Shown here: one piece after another, positions 49,577 to 58,352 of the stretch
Layout of the letters: the number at the start of each line of letters is the position of its first letter
How positions within the stretch are numbered: the stretch's first letter is position 1
DNA from: Verrucomicrobiota bacterium
GTDB taxonomy: Bacteria > Verrucomicrobiota > Verrucomicrobiia > Opitutales > UBA953
Direction of reading: 5' to 3'
Length of the DNA stretch: 64,000 nucleotides
NCBI GenBank assembly: GCA_016871725.1
Contig: VHCL01000001.1
Span: forward strand, 1-64,000
The notes under the pieces: model-generated
The model's database searches: none
Told to the model about the DNA's origin: nothing
Seen by the model: the letters and a program-made list of their open reading frames with translations, nothing else
Position numbers and translations under genes: made by a program

Positions 49577-51073
49577 ATGCAATCCGACATTGGTCTCATC
49601 GGTCTGGCCGTCATGGGTCAGAACCTCGCCCTCAACATCGCCGACCACGGCTTCGCGATCTCGGTCTACAACCGCACGACCGCCAAGACCGACGAGTTCG
49701 TGAAGGAAAACCCGAAGACCCCGGGCAAGCTGACCGGCTGCCCCACCATGAAGGACTTCGCGGCCTCCCTGAAGAAGCCCCGTAAGGCCGTGATCCTCGT
49801 CAAGGCCGGCGGCCCGACCGACGCCGTGATCAACGAGCTCGCCGCGGTCTTCGAGCCGGGCGACATCATCATCGACGGCGGCAACGCCCTCTGGACCGAC
49901 ACCATCCGCCGCGAACGCGAGCTCAAGGCCAAGGGCCTGCGCTTCATCGGCTCCGGCGTCTCCGGCGGCGAAGAAGGCGCCCGTTTCGGGCCGTCCCTCA
50001 TGCCCGGCGGCGACCCCGCCGCCTGGGCCGAGCTGAAGCCCATCTGGGAAGCCGTCGCCTCCAAGGTCGACGCCGTCACCGGCGTCGAACTCACCGGCGC
50101 CAAGCCCGGCCAGCCCATCAAGGGCGGCGTCCCCTGCGTGGCCCACATCGGCCCCGACGGCGCCGGCCACTACGTGAAGATGGTCCACAACGGCATCGAG
50201 TACGGCGACATGCAGATGATCTGCGAAGCCTACGACCTGATGCGCGGCCTCCTGGGCATGACCCCGGACGAGATCGGCACCACCTTCGAGGAATGGAACC
50301 AGGGCGACCTGAACTCCTTCCTCATCGAGATCACCGCCAAGGTGCTCAAGCAGAAGGACCCGGAGACCGGCAAGCCGCTGGTCGACGTCATCCTCGACAC
50401 CGCCGGCCAGAAGGGCACGGGCAAGTGGACGAGCGCCAACGCCCTCGACATGGGCGTCGCCGCCCCGACCATCGCCGAAGCCGTCTTCGCCCGCTGCCTC
50501 TCCGCCGTGAAGGAAGAGCGCGTCGCCGCCGCCAAGGCCCTCCGGGGCCCGAAGCGCGCCATGACCAACCCCGACAAGGCGAAGGTCATCGAACAGATCC
50601 GCGACGCCCTCTACTGCTCCAAGATCTGCTCCTACGCCCAGGGCTTCCAGCTCATGCGCGAGGCGCAGAACGAGTACAAGTGGAAGCTCAACTTCGGCGA
50701 GATCGCCCAGATCTGGCGCGGCGGCTGCATCATCCGCGCCCGCTTCCTCCAGAAGATCACCGAAGCCTTCGGCAAGAAGCCCCGCCTCGCGAACCTGCTC
50801 CTCGACCCGTACTTCAAGAAGACGGTCAAGAAGGCGCAGAAGAACTGGCGCAAGGTGATCGCCCTCGCGGTGAAGCACGGCATCCCTGTGCCGACCCTCG
50901 GCTCGGCGCTCTCGTACTTCGACTCGTACCGCACCGAAGACCTCCCGCAGAACCTGCTCCAGGGTCAGCGCGACTTCTTCGGCGCCCACACCTACGAGCG
51001 CAAGGACAAGCCCCGCGGCGAGTTCTTCCACATCGACTGGCCGGATCCCAAGCGCCCGCAGCTCAAGGCCTGA
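49577..51073 (+). CDS. gnd: 6-phosphogluconate dehydrogenase
   Basis: This 498-residue NADP-dependent enzyme of the oxidative pentose phosphate pathway makes ribulose 5-phosphate and NADPH. The Rossmann motif [18 protein letters not shown] (in 6-23), [29 protein letters not shown] and the catalytic [16 protein letters not shown] are all present. ATG 49577 gives the standard start. It diverges from coaC across 143 nt. A strong terminator closes it, and no zwf or pgl lies nearby. Confidence 0.96.
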   Translation: MQSDIGLIGLAVMGQNLALNIADHGFAISVYNRTTAKTDEFVKENPKTPGKLTGCPTMKDFAASLKKPRKAVILVKAGGPTDAVINELAAVFEPGDIIIDGGNALWTDTIRRERELKAKGLRFIGSGVSGGEEGARFGPSLMPGGDPAAWAELKPIWEAVASKVDAVTGVELTGAKPGQPIKGGVPCVAHIGPDGAGHYVKMVHNGIEYGDMQMICEAYDLMRGLLGMTPDEIGTTFEEWNQGDLNSFLIEITAKVLKQKDPETGKPLVDVILDTAGQKGTGKWTSANALDMGVAAPTIAEAVFARCLSAVKEERVAAAKALRGPKRAMTNPDKAKVIEQIRDALYCSKICSYAQGFQLMREAQNEYKWKLNFGEIAQIWRGGCIIRARFLQKITEAFGKKPRLANLLLDPYFKKTVKKAQKNWRKVIALAVKHGIPVPTLGSALSYFDSYRTEDLPQNLLQGQRDFFGAHTYERKDKPRGEFFHIDWPDPKRPQLKA

Positions 51074-51092
51074 GCGCCTTGACGGAAACAGG

Positions 51093-51124
51093 AAGGGCGT
51101 CCGCACGGACGCCCTTCTTCTTTG
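51093..51124 (+). terminator. Rho-independent terminator after gnd
   Basis: A perfect 9-bp stem GGGCGTCCG / CGGACGCCC with a CA loop, flanked by AA/TT, is followed by TTCTTCTTT. It begins about 20 nt after the gnd stop. On the minus strand the flanking AA gives a weaker signal, so it may partly serve the convergent efflux operon too. Confidence 0.85.
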
Positions 51125-51129
51125 GCGGC

Positions 51130-52506
51130 TTACTTGGCGGACCAACCGCCGCCGGTGGCCGCGGCGAGGCGCACGGCGACCTGACGTCGTTCCCACACGA
51201 CCGCCGAAAGCGTGCGCGCGGCGAGCGCTTCGTCGCGGCGGGCGAGCGTGAGCTCGTTCTCGTCGGCGAGGCCGGCCTGGGCGCGGCTCTCGGCGTTGGC
51301 GAGGCGGGAACGCACGGCGGTGAGCACGCGGGCGGTGAGTTCTTCCTGCTGCGCGAGCTCGCGCAGGTCGGCGAGCGCGTCCTCGACCTCGCGGAAGGCG
51401 CCGAGCACGGCCTTGGTCCATTCGGCGCCGGACCCGTCGATCCGCGCGCGCGCGGCCTCGAGGTTGGCTTCGCGGCGACCGGCGTCGAAGACCGGCAGGT
51501 CGATCGCGGGCGTGAGGCTCCAGAAGCCGGCGGCGCCGCGGCCGATGTTCGACGCCGGGTCCGCCTGCCAGCCGGCCTGGCCGTTGAGCGTCACCGAAGG
51601 ATAGAAGTCCGCGCGGGCCGCGCCCTCGCGGGCGACCGCGGCGTCGAGACGCGCGGCGGCGGCGGCGAGGTCGGGACGACGCAGCAGGAGTTCGGACGGC
51701 ACGCCGGCGCCGAAGGCGGGCATCGCGGCGACGCCGGTCGCGACCGGCAGGCTTTCGCCGGGCGCGGCGCCGATGAGCGCGCGCAACGCGTTCTCGGCGG
51801 CGGCGACGCGGCGGCGGCCGAGGCCTTCGTCGACCTTGGCCTGCGCGGCGGCGAGGCGCGCGGAAGAAAGGGGGTCGGAGTCGGTCAGGCCGGCGGCGAC
51901 CGTCTGCTCGACGAGCTGCATCTCCCGCAGGCGGGTGGCGAATTCGGTCTCGAGGAAGGCGAGCTGCTCACGGGCGCCGCGGACCGCGAACCAGAGACGG
52001 GCGACCTCGGCGGACAGGGCGAGGTCGGCCTGCGCGGCGGTGAACTGCGCGGCGCGCACGTCGGCGGCGGCGGCCTGCGACTTCGCGGCCTCGCGGCCCC
52101 AGACGTCGAGCTCCCAGGAAGCCTTAGCGGCGACGGCGGTGACGTCGGTGCGGCGCGGGATGCCGGGCGGGAAGCGGCCGTTGGCGACGGAGATGCGGGA
52201 GGCCTCCTGGCCGGCGGCCACGGAGAACGCGGGCTGGTCGCCGGCGTCGGCGGCGCGGAGCAAGGCGACGGCCTCGCGCTGGCGCGCGCGGGCGAGCGCG
52301 AGGTCGGGGCTCCCCTGGCGGGCACGGGCCAGGAGTTCGAGCAAGGCGGGGTCCCGGAAGGCCTCGGCCCACTTCGCGTCGGCGACGACGCCGCCCTGCG
52401 AGAAGGCGGCGGGCGCCGCCGGCGCGGCGGGCTTCGCGGCCGGATCGTGCGCGCAGCCCGCGAGGGCGAGCGCCGCGAGCAGGAAGGTCTTATTTGCCCG
52501 GCGCAT
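51130..52506 (-). CDS. TolC/NodT-family outer-membrane efflux lipoprotein
   Basis: This 458-residue protein has a lipoprotein signal with lipobox LAGC (Cys18), then the two outer-membrane-efflux repeats. Helical stretches include LELLARARQGSPDLALARAR and LLLRRPDLAAAAARLDAAVA (typical RRPD motif of NodT/OprM). It would form the outer-membrane duct of a tripartite pump. It overlaps the upstream adaptor gene by 17 nt and is the last gene of the permease-ATPase-adaptor-channel operon. Confidence 0.92.
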   Translation of the reverse strand: MRRANKTFLLAALALAGCAHDPAAKPAAPAAPAAFSQGGVVADAKWAEAFRDPALLELLARARQGSPDLALARARQREAVALLRAADAGDQPAFSVAAGQEASRISVANGRFPPGIPRRTDVTAVAAKASWELDVWGREAAKSQAAAADVRAAQFTAAQADLALSAEVARLWFAVRGAREQLAFLETEFATRLREMQLVEQTVAAGLTDSDPLSSARLAAAQAKVDEGLGRRRVAAAENALRALIGAAPGESLPVATGVAAMPAFGAGVPSELLLRRPDLAAAAARLDAAVAREGAARADFYPSVTLNGQAGWQADPASNIGRGAAGFWSLTPAIDLPVFDAGRREANLEAARARIDGSGAEWTKAVLGAFREVEDALADLRELAQQEELTARVLTAVRSRLANAESRAQAGLADENELTLARRDEALAARTLSAVVWERRQVAVRLAAATGGGWSAK

Positions 52507-53413
52507 CTTGGGAGGCGTCGATGTAGACGTCCATCTGCTGGCCGACGAAGAGCGCGCGGCCCGTCGGGCGGTCGAACTGGTAGATCACCTGCAGGACGCG
52601 CGTGTCGACGCGCTCGATGCTGGCGCCGGTGAGCGAGGTCTTCGGGATGACGAAAGGCTCGATGCGGACGAACTTGAGGGCGATGGAACGGTCCTTGGCG
52701 CCGGCGAGGGAGCTCTCGCCCTTGAGGTAGCCCTTGGCGGGGAGGCCTTCGCGCATGCGCGTGGCGAGCTGTTCGTCCACGTCGCAGCGGATCTGCAGGC
52801 GCGTGATGTCGCCGAGGACGACGGGCGCCTTGGCGCCGGCGGCGACGAACTCGCCGGCGCGGACGCCGACCTGGAGCACCGTGGCGTCGATCGGCGAGCG
52901 GAGCACGAGGCGGTCGAGGAGCACGGCGGTCTGGTCGAGCTGGGCCTTCGCGAGCGCGAGCTTCGCCTGCGCCTCCTTGGCGGCCATCTGGTAGGACAGG
53001 AGGTCGGCGGCGGAGACCGCGCCGCTGTCCTTGATGCCGGTCCAGCGACGGGCGACGTCGGCGGCGCGTTCGGCCGTGGCGGCGGCGGCGTCGACGGCGG
53101 CCTTCTGCACGGCGTGCTGCGCGCGGAGGTCGCGGTCGTCGAGCGTGAGGACCGGGTCGCCGGCCTTCACCTTGTCCCACACCTTCACGTGGACCTTGGC
53201 GACGGTTCCCGAGGTCGGCGAGCCGAGCAGGGTGTTCTCGGCGACGGCCTCGACGAGGCCGGCGGCGGCGATGAGGCCGTCCTTGTCGCGGATGGCGGGC
53301 TCGTAAGGCGGCGGCTGGACCGGCGTCTCGGTGGCCGTGCCGCGGGTGAGCTGCAGGGCGGCGCCGGCGCCGGCGAGGGCGAGGGCGAAGAGCAGGAGGC
53401 GTTTCTTGAACAT
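52490..53413 (-). CDS. HlyD/DevB-like periplasmic adaptor protein
   Basis: This 307-residue adaptor has an N-terminal membrane helix (about 4-22), a biotinyl-lipoyl-like beta domain split by helices (TLLGSPTSGTVAKVHVKVWD and LRSPIDATVLQVGVRAGEF), an alpha hairpin (about 95-150) and a C-terminal barrel. It bridges an inner-membrane ABC transporter and the TolC-like channel. It lies 10 nt after the ABC ATPase gene. Length and order resemble cyanobacterial DevB-C-A exporters, but the substrate is unknown. Confidence 0.9.
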   Translation of the reverse strand: MFKKRLLLFALALAGAGAALQLTRGTATETPVQPPPYEPAIRDKDGLIAAAGLVEAVAENTLLGSPTSGTVAKVHVKVWDKVKAGDPVLTLDDRDLRAQHAVQKAAVDAAAATAERAADVARRWTGIKDSGAVSAADLLSYQMAAKEAQAKLALAKAQLDQTAVLLDRLVLRSPIDATVLQVGVRAGEFVAAGAKAPVVLGDITRLQIRCDVDEQLATRMREGLPAKGYLKGESSLAGAKDRSIALKFVRIEPFVIPKTSLTGASIERVDTRVLQVIYQFDRPTGRALFVGQQMDVYIDASQDAPGK

Positions 53414-53423
53414 AAAGGGTCGG

Positions 53424-54152
53424 TCAGAGATGGGTGGTGTCCAGGAGCTTCGGGTCGTCGACCACGCGGCTGATGCGGCCGTCTTCCATCTCCGCGATGC
53501 GGTCGGCGAAACGGAAGATGCGGTGGTCGTGGGTCACCACGACGACGCAACGTTCGGGCGAACGGGACAGGTCGCGGACCATCTGCATGATCTGGGCGCC
53601 GGTGTCCTTGTCCAAGGCGGACGTGGGTTCGTCGCAGATCAGGAGCGGCGGCTCGTGCACGAGGGCGCGGGCGATGGCGACGCGCTGCTGCTGGCCGCCG
53701 GAGAGCGCGTTGGGCCGGCCTTCCTCGCGGCCCTTGAGGCCGACCTGGTCGAGGATCGCCAGGGCGCGCGCGTGGGCTTCGTCGAAGGGACGTCCCTGGA
53801 TGAGCAGCGGCACCATGACGTTCTCGGCGACCGTGAGCGTCGGGATGAGGTTGAAAGACTGGAAGACGAAGCCGAGGTTCCGGCGGCGGAAGGCGGTGAG
53901 GGCCTCCTGACCGAGGCCGTCGAGACGCTGGCCGAAGACCTCGACCGCGCCCGCCTGCGGGGTGAGCGTGCCGGCGATGACCGAGAGGAGCGTGGTCTTC
54001 CCGCAGCCGGAGGGGCCGACGAGCATGATGAGCTCGCCGCGGCGCGCTTCGAAGCCGGCCTGCTTGAGGGCGACGACGCGGTTCTCCGGCGTGCCGAAGA
54101 ACATGTCGACGCCGGTGGCGCGGACGGCGACGGTGTGGGCGAGGCGGCTCAT
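53424..54152 (-). CDS. ABC exporter ATP-binding protein (LolD/DevA-like)
   Basis: This 242-residue ATPase has Walker A GPSGCGKTT (46-54), the Q loop VFQSFNLIP, signature LSGGQQQRVAIARAL (150-164), Walker B LLICDEPTSALD (170-181) and the H loop THDHR. It is similar to the LolD, MacB and DevA families that work with FtsX-type permeases. ATG 54152 overlaps the permease stop by 4 nt. The open frame continues upstream through the permease gene and was rejected. The downstream genes are the adaptor and the channel. Confidence 0.95.
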   Translation of the reverse strand: MSRLAHTVAVRATGVDMFFGTPENRVVALKQAGFEARRGELIMLVGPSGCGKTTLLSVIAGTLTPQAGAVEVFGQRLDGLGQEALTAFRRRNLGFVFQSFNLIPTLTVAENVMVPLLIQGRPFDEAHARALAILDQVGLKGREEGRPNALSGGQQQRVAIARALVHEPPLLICDEPTSALDKDTGAQIMQMVRDLSRSPERCVVVVTHDHRIFRFADRIAEMEDGRISRVVDDPKLLDTTHL

Positions 54153-55339
54153 CCGCGGAAGACGGAGGCGGCGTCGACGCGCGACACCTTGATGATGCCG
54201 ATGACGGCGGAGACGAGGCTGATGCCCAGCACGAGGGCGAACGTCGCCCAGAGGATCTGCGGGTACATCACGAACGGCGGCATGCCCTTCTCGATCATCA
54301 CGCGGCCGATGGCCTGGGCCATGCCCGCGCCGAGGCCGAACCCGATGAGCCCCGCGGTGAAGGCCTGCACGATGAGCATGCGCGCGATGACGCCCATGCC
54401 GGCGCCCATCGCCTTGATCGCGGCGAAATATCTCAGGTTCTCGAGCACGAACGAGTAGAAGGTCTGGCCCGAGATGGCGATGCCCACGAAGAGGCCGAGC
54501 AGCACCGCCGTCCCGAAGGAGAACGGAATGCCGGTGTTGGTCCAGAACCACCAGAAGGTGTTGCGGGCCAGGCTGCGCTCGCCCCAGCTCCAGATCACGG
54601 TGTCCGAGGTCCAGGCCTTGAGCCCGGTGTCGCGTTCGATGCGGTCGCAGAGCTCGGCCGGGGCGACGCCCTTCTGGGGTTCGACGAGCATGAAGCTGAG
54701 GGTGCGGCGGGCGCCCAGCGTGTAGCCCTTGGCGCGGTCGTAGGTGGTGTAGACGAACGGTCCGCCGGTGAAGGCGCGCTTGACGCGGCAGATGCCGACG
54801 ATGCGGGCCTGGATGTCGTTGATCTCGAAGGTGTCGCCGACCTGCAGCGGCGTGTTGCGCGGCTTGCCGTCGGGACCGACGCCCATGCGGCCCATGAGCG
54901 CGGCGCCCCATTCGTCGACGATGACGGTGTCCGGGAGGCGGAGGTCCTCGATGCGTCCCTGCGAGAGGACCGCGGGCGCGCCGGCGAAGGTGTCGGCGTC
55001 GATGCCGACGAGGGTGATCAGCTTGAAGTTGCCGTCCTGCATGCGCGCCTGGACGAAGGAGGTGTGGAGCGGCGCGGCCCAGGCGACGCCGTCGACGGAG
55101 CGCACGCGGCCGAGGTCGGTGTCGCGGAGGGGCTTGGCGTCGTTGACCTGCTCGACCATCGGGTCGCTGACCCAGACCTGGGCGCGGATGTTGACCATCG
55201 GCGTGTACGTCCAGCTCATGATCCCGAAGAAGACCGAGCTCTGCTGGGCCATCAGGAGCGCCGAGAAGGCCAGCCCGCAGAGGAGCATCGCGAGCTTGGC
55301 GCGGTCTCCGAAGAGCATGTTGAGGGCGAGGCGGTACAT
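54149..55339 (-). CDS. FtsX/DevC-like ABC exporter permease
   Basis: This 396-residue permease has a membrane helix near the N-terminus (about 18-38), a large periplasmic MacB-like domain, and three membrane helices in the C-terminal FtsX domain. It begins MYRLALNMLFGDRAKLAMLLCG at ATG 55339 (quoted here in part); an earlier start at 55387 adds an unlikely basic stretch. The layout and sequence fit the DevC family of glycolipid-type exporters rather than full MacB, which fuses ATPase and permease. It heads the four-gene exporter operon. Confidence 0.9.
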   Translation of the reverse strand: MYRLALNMLFGDRAKLAMLLCGLAFSALLMAQQSSVFFGIMSWTYTPMVNIRAQVWVSDPMVEQVNDAKPLRDTDLGRVRSVDGVAWAAPLHTSFVQARMQDGNFKLITLVGIDADTFAGAPAVLSQGRIEDLRLPDTVIVDEWGAALMGRMGVGPDGKPRNTPLQVGDTFEINDIQARIVGICRVKRAFTGGPFVYTTYDRAKGYTLGARRTLSFMLVEPQKGVAPAELCDRIERDTGLKAWTSDTVIWSWGERSLARNTFWWFWTNTGIPFSFGTAVLLGLFVGIAISGQTFYSFVLENLRYFAAIKAMGAGMGVIARMLIVQAFTAGLIGFGLGAGMAQAIGRVMIEKGMPPFVMYPQILWATFALVLGISLVSAVIGIIKVSRVDAASVFRG

Positions 55340-55398
55340 CGGCGACGGCGGACGGCGAGAGTGTCCCCTGAACAAGCCCTGCGTCAACGGGAAGTCAA

Positions 55399-55423
55399 AC
55401 GGCCCGGACGATGTCCGGGCCGT
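55399..55423 (-). terminator. Long hairpin, probable terminator of the 55449 gene
   Basis: A perfect 11-bp stem (ACGGCCCGGAC / GTCCGGGCCGT) with a 3-nt loop is followed on the minus strand by a short TTTG, 26 nt after the stop of the gene at 55449. The T run is weak, so termination is likely but not certain. It also separates that gene from the exporter operon. Confidence 0.6.
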
Positions 55424-55448
55424 CGTGACCGAAACGTGACTCGGGCGC

Positions 55449-55841
55449 TTACGGGGCGACCGGAGCGGTGGCGCCGACCTTGAACATCAGCGTGCTCTTG
55501 AAGAAATCGGGGCCCCAGGAGGCGTTGACGGACCAGGCGGCGACGAGGAGGACGAGGGCGAGCGAGAAGCAGCGGACGACCTTGGCCTGGTCCTCGCTCT
55601 TGGCGCCGGCGTGCAGGAGGCCGACCGCGCCGAGGGCGAAGATCGGGTGGAACCAGGAGATCGGCTTGGCCGTGTAGAAGAGGGCGACGACGCCGACCAC
55701 CAGGTTGATGTCGACGAGGACGGCGACGATGCGCTGGAGGACGGGCTTGGGTCCCTTGGTCAGCGCCACGACGATGACGGCCAGGACGAGGACGAGGAGG
55801 AGGGAGCCGTAGTGCTTATGGGCGGTGAGGAGCGGAGACAT
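55449..55841 (-). CDS. Small polytopic membrane protein of unknown function
   Basis: This 130-residue protein has four predicted membrane helices (about 14-28, 38-56, 65-78 and 92-106). It opens MSPLLTAHKHYGSLLLVL. Such small proteins with a His in HKH and an aromatic-rich loop (YTAKPISWFHP) occur among uncharacterised membrane families. I cannot name one. It appears monocistronic, with a hairpin downstream. The codon pattern supports a real gene. Confidence 0.6.
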   Translation of the reverse strand: MSPLLTAHKHYGSLLLVLVLAVIVVALTKGPKPVLQRIVAVLVDINLVVGVVALFYTAKPISWFHPIFALGAVGLLHAGAKSEDQAKVVRCFSLALVLLVAAWSVNASWGPDFFKSTLMFKVGATAPVAP

Positions 55842-55891
55842 GCAGCCACCTTGGGACCTGCCCGCCCCGATTCAAGCCCTCCCGCAGGAAT

Positions 55892-56590
55892 TCAGCGGTC
55901 TTCCGGGAAGAGATGCCGGAAGAACCAGGCGGCCAGGGCCGCGCCGAGGAACTGGAGGGCGACGTCGGCGGCGACGCGCGGCGCGAGCTTGGCCAGGCAG
56001 ACGGTCTCGGTGACGAAGGCCTTCGTGCCTTCGAGTCCCTCGCACAGGGCGGCGCAGGTCCCGAAGAGCGCGGAAGCGAGCGCGGTGGCCGGATTGCCGG
56101 CCGGGCCGAGGTCGCCGAAGACTCCTTGCAAGGCGAAGGCGGTCAGGCCGAGGGCGAGGCCGAAGTAGCTGTTGCCCGCGGTCAGCCGCGAGCTCCCCAC
56201 CAGCAGGAAGACGAGGGCGAGGAGGAAGGTGCCGAGCAGCTCCGCGGCCCCGGCCGCGGCGTAACCCTCGAAGACCGGCGCGCCCAGGGCGTCGACGGCC
56301 TCCTTCGTGCGCTCGGCGTCATGGCCGATCATCGCGCCGGCGACGACGGCGGCCGCGAGCGCGGCGACGACCTGGACGCCGACGGTGGCGGCGAACGCGT
56401 GGGTGCCGGTCCGGCCGCGGAGCCGGCCGGCGAGCGAAAGCGCGGGGTTGTACTGCATGACGCCGACGGGCGCGCCCATGTAGAGGAGGGCGGCGAACAA
56501 CGCGGCGACCGGCAGGGCGCCGGCGCTCATGAGCGAAGCCGCGCACAGGAAGAAGGTGCCGACGGCCTCGAGAAGGAGCTTGTTGCGCAT
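55892..56590 (-). CDS. Divergent aquaporin-family (MIP) channel
   Basis: This 232-residue protein shows the MIP internal duplication, with two NPA boxes at 48-50 (QYNPALS) and 166-168 (AGNPATALAS) and six hydrophobic segments. Normal aquaporins have His before the first NPA box and Arg immediately after the second (NPAR). Here those positions are Tyr and Thr, so the usual selectivity-filter Arg is missing. Transport of water or small solutes is probable, but selectivity must differ. It is monocistronic by appearance. Confidence 0.8.
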   Translation of the reverse strand: MRNKLLLEAVGTFFLCAASLMSAGALPVAALFAALLYMGAPVGVMQYNPALSLAGRLRGRTGTHAFAATVGVQVVAALAAAVVAGAMIGHDAERTKEAVDALGAPVFEGYAAAGAAELLGTFLLALVFLLVGSSRLTAGNSYFGLALGLTAFALQGVFGDLGPAGNPATALASALFGTCAALCEGLEGTKAFVTETVCLAKLAPRVAADVALQFLGAALAAWFFRHLFPEDR

Positions 56591-56635
56591 CGTCCTACGC
56601 TCGTCGTTCCGCCGCGGGTCTCAAGCGCGGAGTCC

Positions 56636-57787
56636 TCACCGCGCGCCGCCGGCGGCGAGCCAGCCCTCGCTGAAGGCCGCCATCTCGTCGAAGCGCGGGA
56701 GCCGCCGGGTCTTGTAACGCAGTTCGCCGGCGGCCTCCTCCTGCGCCTTGTAGAGGGCGGTGAGCGTGGCGTGCAGCGGGGTCTTCTGGTTCCGGTGGTC
56801 GACCAGCCAGAAACCGACCTGCTCGCCGTCCACGACCTCGTTGTTGTAGTACTGCCAGAAGAGCACCAAGGGCGGCCGCCAGCTCAGGAATTTCCCGAGG
56901 ATCTCGCGGTTGCGCTGCTCGTGCTTGGCGCCGTCGCCGCCGCACGCCTTCCAGGAGAGGCCGCACTCGCCGATGAAGACGCGCTTCTCCGGGAGGCCCG
57001 GCTTCGGCGGCAGCTGCGCGTTGACGTAGTCGAGGGTGGCGCGGACCTCCTCCGCCGGCAGCAGCTGGCAGTCGTAGGCGGAGTACGAGACGAAATCCAC
57101 GGCGAGCTTGGGCAGCACCGCGTTGACCATGCGGCGGCGCCCGTCCTTCATCGCGTCGCGGACGCGGTTGACCTCGGCGTAGGTGTAGACGCGGCACTTG
57201 CTGTATGGCACCTCGGAGCGGGCGTCGTCGACGGCCTTCTGCCGCAGCGCGAGCCATTCGATCATGGCGGCGACGCGCTCCGGCGGGGCGTCCTTCTTCA
57301 CGTCCTTGTCCGGCAGGAGGTACCAGTCGCCCTCCCAGTGCCCGATGAAGAACGTCTTGCCGGTGGCGTCGTAACGCGTGAGCAGGTCCTTGGTGAAGAG
57401 GTACAGGGCGTTGTATTCGCGGCGACGGAGCTCGGGCGTGAGGCCCTTGGTCCAGGCGTCGTTCGAACGGTACCAGACGACGTAGTGCGTGAAAGGCATC
57501 GCGATGTACGGCGTCAGCTGGCCGCCGGACACGGCGTCGATCTTGAGGATGCGCGACCCCATCGCGGCGATGCCCTTGGCGGCTTCGAGCACCGCGGGGT
57601 CCTTCGTGAACTTGTAGGCCGGGCCGAAGGCCTGCGTGCCGACGACCTGCGGGAAAGCGTCGGGCATCGTCGGCACGGCGGGCAGCGGCGTCATCTCCAG
57701 CTGCGGCGCGGGCCGGTTCTTCTGCGCCGACGCGACGGCCGGCACGAGCAGGAAGGCTCCCAGGAGGAGGCGGAGGATTAGACTCAT
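56636..57787 (-). CDS. Secreted putative TIM-barrel glycoside-hydrolase-like protein
   Basis: This 383-residue exported protein has a signal peptide (residues 1-21) and a soluble domain rich in aromatic residues. Strands such as SRILKIDAVS, KTFFIGHWEGDWYL, VDFVSYSAYDC, RVFIGECGLSWKA and PPLVLFWQYYNNE recall a TIM-barrel glycosidase, with Glu residues at HWEGD and GECG as candidate acid/base and nucleophile. I cannot assign a GH family. ATG 57787 gives a clean signal peptide, and the open frame extends upstream without biological support. It may act on polysaccharide in the periplasm or outside the cell. Confidence 0.6.
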   Translation of the reverse strand: MSLILRLLLGAFLLVPAVASAQKNRPAPQLEMTPLPAVPTMPDAFPQVVGTQAFGPAYKFTKDPAVLEAAKGIAAMGSRILKIDAVSGGQLTPYIAMPFTHYVVWYRSNDAWTKGLTPELRRREYNALYLFTKDLLTRYDATGKTFFIGHWEGDWYLLPDKDVKKDAPPERVAAMIEWLALRQKAVDDARSEVPYSKCRVYTYAEVNRVRDAMKDGRRRMVNAVLPKLAVDFVSYSAYDCQLLPAEEVRATLDYVNAQLPPKPGLPEKRVFIGECGLSWKACGGDGAKHEQRNREILGKFLSWRPPLVLFWQYYNNEVVDGEQVGFWLVDHRNQKTPLHATLTALYKAQEEAAGELRYKTRRLPRFDEMAAFSEGWLAAGGAR

Positions 57788-57863
57788 GGGGCGGACCTCA
57801 GGGCGAGGGACTTGTATTGTCCGACTTCGACGCCCTTCCTTCAAGCCCGTTCCCACCCACACC

Positions 57864-58316
57864 ATGAACACCACCCACGCCACCCTCGCCGCCGTGCTCC
57901 TCGCCGTCGGCGTCCACGCCCAGCTCGTCGCCGCCCCCGCCAAGGAGGCCGGCGCGGCCGAGCCCGACCACGCCCGCCTCGTCGCCGCCCGCAAGGCGGC
58001 GCTGGAACTGCCGGAGATCGCCGCCGCCGAGCAGCAGGCGAAGGCCGACCGCGCCCTCACCGCCAAGGCCTACGCGGAATACAAGACGGCTCGCAAACGT
58101 TCGAACGATTCCGAGGCGGCCTACCGCAAGGCCTACGACGAAGCGCTCGGCAAGGTCGACCCCGCCGCGCCGGCGCTCCAGGAGAAGGAGCGCGCGGCCT
58201 TCCGCGAACGCATGCTCAAGGCCCGCTCGGCCAAGAAGGCCGGCGCGAAGAAGCCAGGCGTCAAGGACGACGAAGCCGACGACGAGCCGACGGCCGACGA
58301 GAAGGACGCCGAGTGA
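57864..58316 (+). CDS. Small secreted Ala/Lys/Glu-rich helical protein
   Basis: This 150-residue protein has a signal peptide (about 1-24, MNTTHATLAAVLLAVGVHAQ). The highly charged mature region (LELPEIAAAEQQAKADRALT) is predicted helical, with an acidic, low-complexity end rich in Asp and Glu. I recognise no domain. A hairpin terminator follows the stop. It diverges from the glycosidase-like gene across 76 nt and may be a periplasmic helix-forming protein. Confidence 0.6.
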   Translation: MNTTHATLAAVLLAVGVHAQLVAAPAKEAGAAEPDHARLVAARKAALELPEIAAAEQQAKADRALTAKAYAEYKTARKRSNDSEAAYRKAYDEALGKVDPAAPALQEKERAAFRERMLKARSAKKAGAKKPGVKDDEADDEPTADEKDAE

Positions 58317-58323
58317 ACCCCCC

Positions 58324-58352
58324 GCGACCCGCCGACCGGCGGGTCGCTTATT
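58324..58352 (+). terminator. Shared hairpin between convergent genes
   Basis: A perfect 10-bp stem GCGACCCGCC / GGCGGGTCGC (loop GACC) is followed on the plus strand by TTATT. The minus-strand gene's stop codon (58348-58350) abuts the stem, so the same hairpin could end transcription from both sides. Confidence 0.7.
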
